Source: Sclerotinia nivalis (lineage: Eukaryota; Ascomycota; Leotiomycetes; Helotiales; Sclerotiniaceae). Taken from it: a stretch of DNA of 64,000 nucleotides. The position numbers and the translations under genes were made by a program. Shown here in pieces: positions 1 through 15,576 of this stretch. Each line of letters starts with the position of its first letter. Positions within the stretch are counted from its first letter, which is position 1. The notes beneath the pieces were generated by a model that was not told where the DNA came from, did no database searches, and was given only the letters and a program-made list of their open reading frames with translations. Location of the stretch: assembly GCA_029531795.1 (NCBI GenBank), contig JAPEIS010000001.1, positions 4,526,001 to 4,590,000 of the forward strand. The letters run 5' to 3'.

Positions 1-185
1 TTGAACCCTGGTTTTCCAGCTCTTTACGGCAATTGTGTCACAGATCTTGTGGTTATGCATGGAAGGTTAGACAGACATTGGGGTTTGATTTTGGGTTTGA
101 TCTATTTGATCTATTTGATTGATGGATAGATAGATTTAGAGGGTGTGATACAATCGCTGTAAAGAGCTGGAAAACTAGGGTTCAA
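1..185. mobile_element. MITE-like inverted-repeat element
   Basis: The first 42 bases (1-42) are repeated in inverted form at 144-185 with about five mismatches. The outermost 10 bases read TTGAACCCTG on the left, and the right end closes with AGGGTTCAA. The roughly 100-base centre is T/G-rich and has no reading frame, so this would be a small non-autonomous DNA element or a foldback. The window begins exactly at the terminal repeat, so a target duplication cannot be checked and the element could extend further left. No transposase is linked to it; the neighbouring Fot1 element has different ends. Confidence 0.5.
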
Positions 186-384
186 TTATCTTTAGAATTT
201 ATAATTAGAGAGTGAAAGGTCAATAATCCCGAAGGGGTTATATATACTAATTACAAATATATGATCGATCTCGAGCGCTAATCGCTCGGGGGCCGGTCAC
301 CCCCAAACGGAGTGATCGGCTTATTTAATCCTTCGAATTGTAATAGAATATATTTAAGGATTTTGTATTTCGTATTATAGATTA
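186..384. other. AT-rich spacer left of the Fot1 element
   Basis: No gene is visible. It contains a short GC-rich patch near 268-325 with a hairpin (CGAGCG ... CGCTCG, about 271-286) in otherwise AT-rich DNA. The sequence before 383 and after 2238 may be two halves of one older repeat split by the Fot1 insertion, but I cannot identify it. Confidence 0.4.
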
Positions 385-442
385 ACGTGGTTTATCAGTG
401 TGCGGGTCATATCAGTGTGTGGGTCACTTTCACCTCAATTCA
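385..442 (+). repeat. Left terminal inverted repeat of Fot1-like element
   Basis: These 58 bp are identical to the reverse complement of 2179-2236. Within the repeat a 17-bp unit occurs twice head-to-tail (TATCAGTGTG followed by C/T GGGTCA, about 393-426) with one difference. Duplicated motifs inside transposon ends are usually transposase binding sites; that role is inferred here. Confidence 0.92.
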
Positions 443-482
443 ATCTCTTCTCTTTCAACACGCGTTTTATCAACAATCTACA

Positions 483-2129
483 ATGAATTCGAATAACCAA
501 GAAGCCCGTATACTCCTCGCTATCGAAGCTATTCAAAAAGACAAAAAAATAAGCATTCGAAAAGTTGCGAAGATGTATAATATCTCGAATACAACACTAC
601 AGCGTAGAATTAATGGTTTTACTCCTCGCTCCGAATATCGACCTAAATCTTATAATCTTTCAGAACTAGAAGAGAATATCATTTCTGAGTATATACTCGA
701 TATGGATATGAGAGGATTTCCACCTAAACTCAGAAATGTGGAAGATATGGCGAATCATATTCTTGAATCGAGGGGTGCAAAGTGTATTGGGAAGCTCTGG
801 GCGCATCGATTTGTAAAGCGTCGAATCGAATTAAAGATGCGTTTTAGTCGTGTTTATGACTTTCAAAGAGCTCTCTGCGAAGATCCTAAGCTTATTGAAG
901 AGTGGTTTCGACTGGTTTCGAATATGCGAGCGAAATATGGTATTCTCGACAGCGATTTCTACAATTTCGACGAAACAGGCTTTATGATGGGGATTATATG
1001 TGCTGCAATGGTTGTCACTAGTGCTGAGAGATGCGGTAGAAGTAAATCAGTACAATTAGGCAATCGAGAATGGGCTATAGCAATAATATGTGGAAATGGG
1101 GAGGGTGAAACCATACCTTTATTTCTAGTGGTTCAAAGACAGGTTCATCTTTCCAATTGGTATATCGAAACCGACTTTCCTGCGGAATAGGCTATTAAAC
1201 CTACATCTAATGAATGGACAAACAATAAGACAGGTTTAGAATGGTTGAAACACTTCGATAAGTATATTAAGAATCGAAGAAAGGGCAAATATCGAATGTT
1301 GGTACTAGATGGGTATGAAAGCTATGAATCAGTACCTTTTCAGTCGTATTGCAAAGAGAATGATATTATCTGTTTAAAATTACCACCACATTCAAGTCAT
1401 TTAACTCAATCACTTGATGTTGGCTGTTTTAGCAGCCTGAAACGTTCATATGGTACTCAAATTGATGGGTTTATCAAGGCATATATCAATCATATTTCGA
1501 AAGTTGAATTCTTTATAGCTTTCAAAGCTGCATACCAAGAATCAATTACGATTCAGAATATGAAATCAGGGTTTCGAGGAACAGGTTTAATACTATTTGA
1601 TTTTGAAGCTGTATTTTCGAAACTAGATATTCGAATTCGTATACCTACTCCCCCCTCTTTCGATTAAGATTTATGGACTTTTCAAACCCCTTACAATTCA
1701 ACTGAAGCTCTTTTACAATCGACTTTAGTAAGATCTCGAATGGCTCGTCATCAATCAAGTTTTCCTACACCTATATTCGAGATTGTATTAGCTTTAGCTA
1801 AAGGTACAGAGAGATTAGCACATGAAAATATACTTTTAAATGCAGAGATTCGTATACTTTGGGTAGCAAATGAGGCATTAAGCAAGTGTCGATGCGTAAA
1901 AAAAACTCAATTATGTTAAGGAGGAGTGCTTATTGGACAAGAGGTTACCGATATATTATTTCAGCAAAAGGTTAATATTCAGATTCAATACGACGAGCGT
2001 CAAAAAGGGGGGAATTCTAATGGGGAAGTATCTTCTAGTCGATGTTGTAGTAAATGTGGAAAGACTGGGTATAATACAAGGACTTGTCAAAATAATGTAA
2101 TAGATCCTAGATTATTAGAATCTTTATAG
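483..2129 (+). pseudogene. Fot1/pogo transposase pseudogene (three nonsense codons)
   Basis: The frame would encode about 548 residues, close to the usual length of Fot1 transposases. It starts at the ATG at 483 (MNSNNQEAR); the upstream in-frame GTG lies inside the terminal repeat and is unlikely. Order of parts: an N-terminal psq/CENP-B-type helix-turn-helix DNA-binding region (about residues 10-130), a DDE catalytic core with FNFDETGF and LVLDG signatures and PPHSSHLTQ, and a C-terminal CCHC-like knuckle (CSKCGKTGYN...C). Stops lie at 1188-1190 (TAG), 1665-1667 (TAA) and 1917-1919 (TAA), all in one frame. Expected GHESH-type residues read GYESY, and the TAG replaces an expected tryptophan. 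These are CpA-to-TpA changes on either strand, as RIP makes. It is not functional. Confidence 0.92.
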
Positions 2130-2178
2130 TTTTAATCAATTGATTTAATTGTTGTTGAATAATATAGGTTTGAAAGAG

Positions 2179-2236
2179 TGAATTGAGGTGAAAGTGACCC
2201 ACACACTGATATGACCCGCACACTGATAAACCACGT
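2179..2236 (-). repeat. Right terminal inverted repeat of Fot1-like element
   Basis: Exact reverse complement of 385-442, ending ACCACGT and followed by the TA duplication at 2237-2238. It lies downstream of the transposase stop at 2127-2129, so the element has almost no 3' untranslated spacer. Confidence 0.92.
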
Positions 2237-2640
2237 TATAGATTATAGGTTGTAGATATAAATAAAAATAAAACAACTCACCGATATAATAAAAAGTCGT
2301 ATCACAATGGAGATAGATAGCTTAATAATATAATGATATTCTGCGCAAAAAGGAAGAAAGTATTAGGGAGAGCGTTGACGACAGGGAGATGGATGCCTGA
2401 GGCATCCATGCAGACTAGCTAGGAACGGGTTATGAACCCGTGACAAGTCGATAGTTTTTAATTGTGGTATGGAATAAGTATGAGGAGTTAATAGTTGCTT
2501 GTTTTGGTATTTATTTTCAGTAGATAGTTGTGTGTTTTATACTTATAGATATATATAGGTATTTATTCATTTATTATATTACATCATATCATATCATATT
2601 ATATCATATCATATCATATCATATCATATCATATCATTTC
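2237..2640. other. Spacer with ATATC microsatellite
   Basis: No gene is seen. The segment 2400-2450 contains short palindromes (GGATGCCTGAGGCATCC and ACGGGTTATGAACCCGT), which suggest relic repeat DNA. It ends in the pentanucleotide array at 2582-2637. Confidence 0.4.
2582..2637. repeat. ATATC pentanucleotide microsatellite
   Basis: About eleven near-perfect copies of the 5-base unit CATAT in a row, directly downstream of the carboxylesterase stop codon. Confidence 0.9.
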
Positions 2641-4688
2641 TCATCTCACCTCATCTTTACATAAAACCTCCTTTCCTCCTCCCTCTCCCTCCCACCTACT
2701 TCCCATAAACATCCAAACTATGCTCCATAAGAAACCTGATCCCCTCCCCCCTAAACCCATCCACCTCAACAAAACTCCCCCCAACCCCAAAAACGATATT
2801 CCTCTCCCCCTCCCCCACTCCCCCGCATAATTCGGCCACTTGACCCCCCCCTCATCCGGCACCAACCGCGTAACAAACCCCACCCACCTCCTACTCATCT
2901 CCTTCGCCAGGGTAAAATACCCCTCCGTCACATTCGCAAAAGGATTAGTTTGGTAGCCACACCCCCGCGTATTATTAAACACAAACGCCACCTCTTGAAA
3001 ATGCGTCGCGCCCATATTTTGAGGGACTCCATTGACGAGGACATCGAAGCGGTACGTGTAGATGGGGATATTGAATTTTTTCCACGAGAGAGACGTCAGG
3101 CGGCGGGGGGCGTGCATGATTAAATCACCTATGTAAGCGCACACGCGGCGGGATTGTAAACCCCAGGTTGCGGTTAGGGGATTGCTGGGTGTGAAGAGAT
3201 CGGGGTACATTTCTAGGCTGGGGATACCTACGCTTTGGTTGTTGGGGTATAGGGTTTGGATTGAGAAGGATGCGTTGGAGGATGGGGGAAGACCGGTAGA
3301 GTTGAGCATGGAGATGAATTCAGAATCGCTGTTTACACCGTTGCCATTTGGTCCGTAGCCGGATCCAAATGCGGTTCCTTCATCTGTGTTGGTACCGATG
3401 AGATATGGAACTTTGACGAATTTTCCAGCCGCAAGTTGTTTACTGGGATAATCGGCTATGAAGTCGTGGTCGATGTATGGGGAAAAAGGACCGAATCCGC
3501 TGCTTGTTGTATTTAGAGCGGCATTTAAATCTGAGAAGGTGAGAGAGCGGAGACATTGAAGAGATGTGGTTGAAGTGGTGTTTGAACCAAGTGTATATGC
3601 GCAAGTGGTATTTGCGACGAGTGTTTGGAAGAGGGTTTGTGGTGTTGTGGAATTATAAGCATTGTAGTAGGCAGTAGGGAAAAAAAGGACGGCGGGGCCA
3701 CCAGATTGGGAGATTGCGGCGCGGAAAAGGTGGTCGTTTCGTCCTATTCGGTGTTAATCAGTTACCCAACTAATGATGACAATCACGCTGGGATGAGAGA
3801 GGGAACAAACCATTATAAGCCAAAAGCTGTGCCCCAACACTAGCCGCTCCAGCACTTTCTCCCCAAATCGTAACCTTCTTTTTATCACCTCCAAAATGCC
3901 CAATATTTTCATGAACCCATTGCATGGCCAATCTCTGATCCCTGAACCCTAAATTCGTATTACCACTTTCTAGCATCTCACTACCGCCAAGGAATCCCCA
4001 CGCAGATAATCGATATTGGATTGAGACACCTATCATGGGTGAACCCATCTCCACACTATTTTGAACGATGTATGATAAGTTGTAACGGGCATCTGCAGAA
4101 CCGCCTTGGTAGAAACCACCACCATGTATCCAAAATGCGACTGGAAGGGATGCGTTTTTGGGTATGGATGCGGGTCGAATAATATTCAAATAAAGACAAT
4201 CTTCATCAACTTCATGTCCAAAATCATCTGATCCATATCCCACACAGAATCGAGGATATTCGGTTGCCGATTTGGAAGTTGTCCATGATTCATTCAGACT
4301 TTGAGGAACTCGGAAACGAAGATCGTTTACTGGTGGCTGTGAGTGTGGTGGTTAGTAACGTGTAGGGAGGAGTAAGAGACTCAGAGAGGATGATGAGGAA
4401 GATGTAGAAACGGTGGATGATGGAGGAAGAGATTGAGAGAAGATGATGAGGTAGATGCAGAAACGGTGGATGGTGGGTGATGAAGAATGAAAAAAAGTGG
4501 CAATATACCTGAGCATACGGAACCCCAAGAAAGAAATCTTGATTATAGTAGCTATTATGAAGTCCAGCATATGTACCATTTTGAACCGTAACAGTCGGCA
4601 CAACAGTCCGGGCAGTAGGGATAGCAGCTACCAAACTTGGAGCGCAGAGAGAAAGAAAAGATATGAGATCACGATGGAGAAACATCAT
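2641..4688 (-). CDS. Secreted type-B carboxylesterase/lipase, C-terminus frameshifted
   Basis: Alpha/beta-hydrolase of the carboxylesterase type B (cholinesterase-like) family, expected to hydrolyse ester bonds outside the cell. Three exons: 4688-4509, 4336-3811 and 3743 onward; introns of 172 and 67 nt have GT-AG ends. The start is the first of two ATGs (4688) before a hydrophobic signal peptide (MMFLHRDLISFLSL...). Motifs: EDCLYLN (about 105-111), oxyanion HGGGF (131-135), nucleophile elbow GESAG (Ser221), acid Glu357 in NTDEG, and His483 in GATHFQE. Many N-glycosylation sequons. After WPNYAGEW the frame runs into a Gly/Arg-rich tail ending at 2641. One base shift in the G-runs near 2796-2830 instead gives NIVFG...FVEVDGFRGEGI and a stop at 2696-2698, the family's normal C-terminus. 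Either a homopolymer read error or a true late frameshift explains this. Confidence 0.87.
4389..4476. repeat. Imperfect tandem duplication inside esterase intron 1
   Basis: Two 35-base units (4389-4423 and 4442-4476) agree at 32 positions, with period 53. They lie wholly inside the first esterase intron (4508-4337) and explain why this intron is about three times the usual length here. Confidence 0.75.
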
Positions 4689-5461
4689 GATGGAGAGAAA
4701 AGCCAAGAGAAAAATGAAGATGAGGTCAAGACCGTCGTGACTGACAGCGGCATTATTGTGTATTTGTAGTTGGCTGGAGTATCCTCCATTCTTGATCTTT
4801 GGAGACTTAACTAGCCATCTTGTTTTCTATCCTGTCAACCTGCCCTGCCAATGTTCATGAAAGTTTAATGTGGAGAATACTCGGTATTATTAGTGAAGTT
4901 TAACGGAATCGAGACTTATCATTGGACATATCGGGAGAAGATGGCTCAATGGTTTTTCTCATTCATCAATTCAAGTACCGTTACCGGAGATCTACCTTTT
5001 GGTTTAGCTGTTGTTGTTACTGTTGCTGTTGCTGTGCACGGATGAATGGGGTGAATGGGATGAATGGGATGTATTGGAAATTTTATTAATATCTGATACG
5101 AGTAATTTTTAGAAGGATGGTGGTAGTGCAGCGGGGTAAAAGTGTGGAGATGCGGAGACGGAGGGATGGATTAACACGTAAGTACCAGGATTTATAATAC
5201 CTAGTAGTGGCATGGAATGAAAGATCGACAATTTAATGAGACAGTTCAGGGACGGCAGTAAAGAACTAACTGCTATCCGCATTTGCTTATCGATGCTTGG
5301 ATGAAAATTTGAATGGCGGAATTGATTTTGCTCTTAGCATTAGGTTTGACCTCGGGATACCGATATGTGTAGGGTTCATTGCTCGGCAAGTTTAGACTTT
5401 GTAGAAGGAACGGTGCATTCTCTTCTAGACCCTCTCTCAATCCCTTCCTAAACCTACCTGT
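4689..5461. other. Esterase upstream region
   Basis: No gene is supported. A GGGATGAAT-type short tandem repeat lies near 5040-5070. The esterase promoter should lie in the first few hundred bases above 4688, but I see no element I can name. Confidence 0.4.
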
Positions 5462-5820
5462 TCGCTGTGATATATATATGTCACAGGTAATCACATGATA
5501 CCTAATCATATGATTGGTGATCTCGATCACCACATCCTTTACAATCACTATATTCTTCCTTTTAGCATTAGTTATCAAAATCTTCTAGATCTTATCGATC
5601 CTTACAATCGTCAACCCTCTTCTGATATACTACAAATCGAAGCCTAGCCTAATTGATGCATCTCGTCGGCTAGATAACTTCCATTTAAGTCTATATATAC
5701 TACCCTCGATCCTTAAGATCGAAGACAAATCATTTCAATATAGTTCTTATTCAATATATACTTAACTCTACCATTTCAATATAACCATCTTCTCCCCGAT
5801 CCCTTCAGCATACTCTGTGA
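5462..5820. repeat. Possible solo LTR or LTR relic
   Basis: The segment runs from a TGTCACAGG-type start (about 5478) to CTCTGTGATCA (about 5812-5822). In between are a TATATATAC box near 5692 and a run of CATTTCAATATA-like motifs. This layout resembles the U3-R-U5 of fungal LTR retrotransposons. I find no convincing target duplication and no linked internal coding region, so the call is tentative. Confidence 0.3.
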
Positions 5821-6156
5821 TCATACTATCTCGTGATAATATAGTATTGACAACTGAGTGTGGGATAGATGTGAAGACCCCTGGAGGCCGAGAACAAGAG
5901 TTTTTTCTTCGGCCAATAGACCAAAGATCTGGGATTGTTCACCGCTTGATGGTGGGATAAATCCATCGTCCATAAGGCAGTCCATTGAGATCTTGGTGAA
6001 GAATAGGACCGAAGTAAAAGTCGAGTTGAAATTTTCATCGATCAATCGATACAGTCTTGATAGAACCGCATAGGAAAGAAAGCACTCACGAGCTAATGGC
6101 CAGCACATTATTGTTTGTATTCATGTAGATAAACATGAAAAGTTATTCCATTTCTT

Positions 6157-7684
6157 TCATCCATTCAATTCTTCATCTTCATCTATATCGCTATCCTCAA
6201 TGACGGTAATAAGTCTTGATTGGGTGACTGGACCGCTCCGCATCTGTGGTTTAGTACTTGCGATACTGGCAACAGACATGGTATCGGAATCATCGGAATC
6301 GAAATAATTTTTGAACTCATTCTCTTCTTCCTCGAGATTTTGTGGCTCGAATTCGCCCATGTTGATATAATCTTCCTCCTCCTCCTCCTTCTCCCAGTCA
6401 TCATCGGATTCGACAATTGCCTGAGACGCTGCGGCACCTTTGGCCGCTCTCTTCACTCTCTTCGGCTTCAATAATTTCTCCACCACTTGTTGACCTCTCA
6501 CTCTCAGAGATAATTCTTTTACCAGATCATTCCATCGGACTTCCATCTTACAACTTGGGCAGACTCCTTTGATAGGAACTAAGAGCTCGTCAAGTTGCTT
6601 ATTCTTCTCGCCTTGAAGAAAATACCTGCTCAAGCATGTCATGTGGGTGATGGTACCGCAGTCTGTATTGGGACAGAGTGTGTGAAGGCCCGAGTTGTGT
6701 TGAAGGTCTTGGTTACAAATCTCGCAAGCTTCTTTCATATCAGGATTGAATAATTTCTTCCCTTTCTCCAAGTGGGGTTTCATATCCTCATAAGCAACTT
6801 TTAAAGCTTCAATTCCATGATGCCCACTTGTAGTCTCACCACCCTTGCTATCAGTAACTATCTGTTCTGCTGATGGAAAATTCGTAATGTTAGGTAAAGA
6901 ATTTCTCAGTGGTTCTATCGCTCCTTTCGACGACTTGATCCAAGCTTTATGAACATCCGGTGAAAAGAATCTTACTTCTAGTGGCCATCGTGAAAATGAT
7001 GGAACACTAAGCAAAATATGTAAATTTGATAAAAGTGATTGAATAGAGTGTCGAGGGCGTTTAGGATGACCAGATCGTTTCTTTTGAGTCGCGTGTGAAA
7101 TTCTTGATGATGGTGGGATATGATGAGTTATGTGTGGATTTTGCCAGGCCCATCTGATGGAGGTTAGTTGAAAGTGTTAGTTGGGGATGAGATAATAATC
7201 GTAGGTATCATCAAACATTGCTCGATGATGGAGATGAGTGAAGAACAATTGAATATCCGACTATAAAGCAATTGGGGATTTATTGGGTAGCTCAAGTGTA
7301 AATATATATCTCCATCTCTCGAAAATCATCACTCGAAAATCATCACGTGAATATGGTGTGAAACTTACTCAAACTGTAAAGCCGCGATTGAGCTCGGAAA
7401 ACCTGTAACGATACAAGCCATTTCCCATGGTCTCAAAGAAATTCGGCTGGTTCTCACGGCACCACCTTTTGCCAATCCATTATGTTGCCGAAGTCGTCTG
7501 ACTAGATTTTCATGGGTTTGGTTGTCAGAATGCTACATATCATGGCATTATGGGTTGCATGATTTTGAATGGTCGAGGACTTACCTGGGTTTGGAGTGGA
7601 TCCGATGTATAAACCATTATGTCGGACGGTTGATCGGAGAAGATAACAACAGTAGAATGAAGGAATTGGATGATCGATAGCCAT
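6157..7684 (-). CDS. SLX1: Structure-specific endonuclease catalytic subunit SLX1
   Basis: SLX1 is the catalytic partner of SLX4 and cuts branched DNA such as 5' flaps, replication forks and Holliday junctions in the nucleus. Three exons: 7684-7585, 7501-7369 and 7153-6157 (introns 83 and 215 nt), giving 409 residues. The N-terminus is a GIY-YIG nuclease fold: FYCCYLL (10-16), LYIGST (25-30), arginines 35-38 in RRLRQHNG and the metal-binding Glu78 in QFEWAWQNP, which is exactly the exon 2/3 junction. A RING/PHD-like zinc finger follows (about 221-279: CEIC ... CPNTDCG ... CPSC), typical of SLX1. The tail (310-409) is highly acidic and low in complexity, as in fungal homologues. The ATG at 7682-7684 is chosen because it leaves a minimal leader before the GIY motif. 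Confidence 0.93.
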
Positions 7685-7887
7685 TTGTCGATGAAGATGA
7701 TGGAAGGTATAATTTTGGGAGATTTTTGCTTCTTTTTGTTTTCTTTCTTCAACTAGATTATCATGCAGTGATTTTCATTTGATCATTGATTTGGTGATTG
7801 ATGTGGTTGATGTGATTGATCTTTCTTGATAGGAATGTTGCCCACACCACTTATTATTTTCACAAGGTGATGGTTGCATTGTAAGTG

Positions 7888-7910
7888 TGATTGATTGATT
7901 GATTGATTGA
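7888..7910. repeat. TGAT tetranucleotide microsatellite
   Basis: Five to six uninterrupted TGAT/GATT units. It is not followed by the LINE 3' block seen at 17598, so it is not read as a retroelement tail. Confidence 0.85.
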
Positions 7911-8191
7911 CTAATATCCTCGGTAGACGTTCAATTATAGTCTGAGTGGTGAAGGGGTACAACATCAAATACTATACTTCAGGGATTGGTGTTTACTGTT
8001 TACCTCATTCAATAAAATAATAAGCCACCGAGTCAGCCTCAACCCTTGAACATTTGAAGCGCCAGAACCGCATATTTGGGAATATCAAGGTGGAAAACAT
8101 CTTATGAAAGACGACCTTCCTAAATTGAATTAATTAATATATATCAATACCTAGTAAGAATATAGTAAGCAATAAAGATGTTGGATATGTT

Positions 8192-8259
8192 ATTTTTCTT
8201 TTCTTTTTCTTCTTCTTCTTCCTCTTCCTCTTCCTCTTCTTCTTCCTCTTCCTCTTCTT
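8192..8259. repeat. Polypyrimidine TTC/TCC tract
   Basis: A run of about 68 pyrimidines made of TTCTTC and CTCTTC units on the plus strand. Confidence 0.9.
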
Positions 8260-8963
8260 AAGATTAGCTAGGTAGATACCTTGATTCTCATGACTCTCGT
8301 AGGTTATCTAGTACATACTAAGGTTACCTATGTAAAAGAAGATTGAGTACAGCACCATACAATAAACAAGACTCGGGGTAGTTATATATTTAAGCTCGCA
8401 TGAACGATATCCATAAGGTACCTGCTGGCAGATCAAGATCCAGTGAGTTAAGTTGTCCATACAGCAATCATCAATCATTCCCATTCAAGTACGTACATAC
8501 CTACCTACTAGTACTCCGTACCGTACCTCAGTGCTTTACTCCAAATCGGCTATCCCGAATTCTATTCTAGATTTATCCACTATGAGCCACTGATCCACTT
8601 TTCTTTACACAAATCACACACATCTTTATGAAATTATCAATGATAATCATCACCCGGCTAATCTGTTTTCGTAATTTGTCAACGTCAAATGATTTTAATT
8701 GGTTATTGAAACGACATCTTGCCTCAGGTTTTACAATCGGCCCCATGCAATATAAATCGCGAAAGGAAACCATCGAATTAAATTAATACGGGGAATGTCA
8801 ATGGAAGAAGAGGAATGAGACGATGGTCAAAATTATATCAAGTGAAAGAATTAATTCTTTATATCTTGATTAGATATTTCGATTTAAAATGCCTCAGATG
8901 CTCTCCCTTTCCATACCATTATATTATTTCAGTTGAAAATATATATCAATGAACATCTTCTGT

Positions 8964-8965
<2 letters not shown>

Positions 8966-8994
<29 letters not shown>
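8966..8994. repeat. AATC tetranucleotide microsatellite
   Basis: Seven AATC units in a row. No conserved LINE 3' block precedes it. Confidence 0.88.
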
Positions 8995-8996
<2 letters not shown>

Positions 8997-9410
8997 CCTA
9001 ACCCACAAATGCAAGGATAATTGATAAATGCATGGGAAATATAGGCGGATGCATCTTTCTACTTATACTAAGTTTCCTACCGCTTGGATCAAATCTGATG
9101 ACAGAAACGTGAGTCGATTGTCAAGCCTGCCATAACCAAAATACTCCACTCTTCAAAAATTAGAATTATACCGGTACCTACTGTATCGTACTGTGCCGTT
9201 TCCATCCAACCTAACAAAATCAAGATCACTTTCCCTTTTTTTTTCCCTTTTCTTTCTCCACATTTAACATATTTGTATGAAAGTGTTTAAGGCTTCGTTA
9301 GCCGGATATCTCTCGTTAGGTACCTACCTGAATCTCTCCATCCGCCATCCGCCCTCCACTATTCAACCCTCCATACTCCATATCCACCATAATCATCAAT
9401 CCTTCTTACT

Positions 9411-9521
9411 ACAACCACAACAACCGCAACAACCACAACCACCACAACAACCACAACCCCACAACAACAACCACAACCACCGCAACAACAATCATCACAA
9501 CCACAACCGCCAACCTCACTC
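9411..9521 (+). repeat. CAA/CAC-rich low-complexity tract
   Basis: A C/A-only tract of CAA, CCA and CAC triplets roughly 400 bases before the KDM5-like start codon, presumably in the promoter or 5' untranslated leader. Confidence 0.7.
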
Positions 9522-9902
9522 ATTCATATCAACGTCACTCCAAAATCAATTAACCCCCTTCACCACCTTCACCAACAATAATTCACCTTTTGACAACCGT
9601 ATGAGGGGTATCAACAAGTGATCAACCTTGTTACCTGCTATCGAGGTGAATCCTTTTCGTTTATTCTTGATATGGGGTTAGTTTAGTTTGATATCGGCAC
9701 CGGCACCACAACCTTTTGTCACTTTCCTTTCTTTCCATCCACCTTACCTGTGCGAGGGGAAATCTACCAATATACTACATAACCATCCGTACACCGATAT
9801 CTCTTCACACTTTTATACTTCGATGTCGATAATTTAAGCTTCCTCTTCATTTCGCGATTAATCTACCTACAACTTTAATACCTGCCCTCTTTGGTGGATT
9901 AA

Positions 9903-15576
<5,674 letters not shown>

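Larger units (their letters stand above)
385..2236 (+). mobile_element. Complete, inactive Fot1/pogo-type DNA transposon
   Basis: This 1,852-bp class II element has perfect 58-bp terminal inverted repeats (385-442 and 2179-2236) and is flanked by TA on both sides (383-384 and 2237-2238), the target duplication expected of Tc1/mariner/pogo elements. It contains one transposase frame (483-2129) with three in-frame stops and no frameshift. Size, TA duplication and protein architecture fit the fungal Fot1 branch of the pogo family. Because the ends are perfect but the gene is dead by point mutation, it could still be moved by a transposase supplied in trans. Confidence 0.93.

Noticed and set aside
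7888..7910. TGAT repeat considered as another LINE 3' tail
   Set aside because: The conserved 42-base 3' block does not adjoin it, nor the AATC run at 8966-8994.
9277..9621. 114-codon Pro/Gln/His/Asn-rich frame upstream of the KDM5-like gene
   Set aside because: It is produced by a CAA/CAC low-complexity tract in the promoter/leader; no domain or splice signals support a protein.
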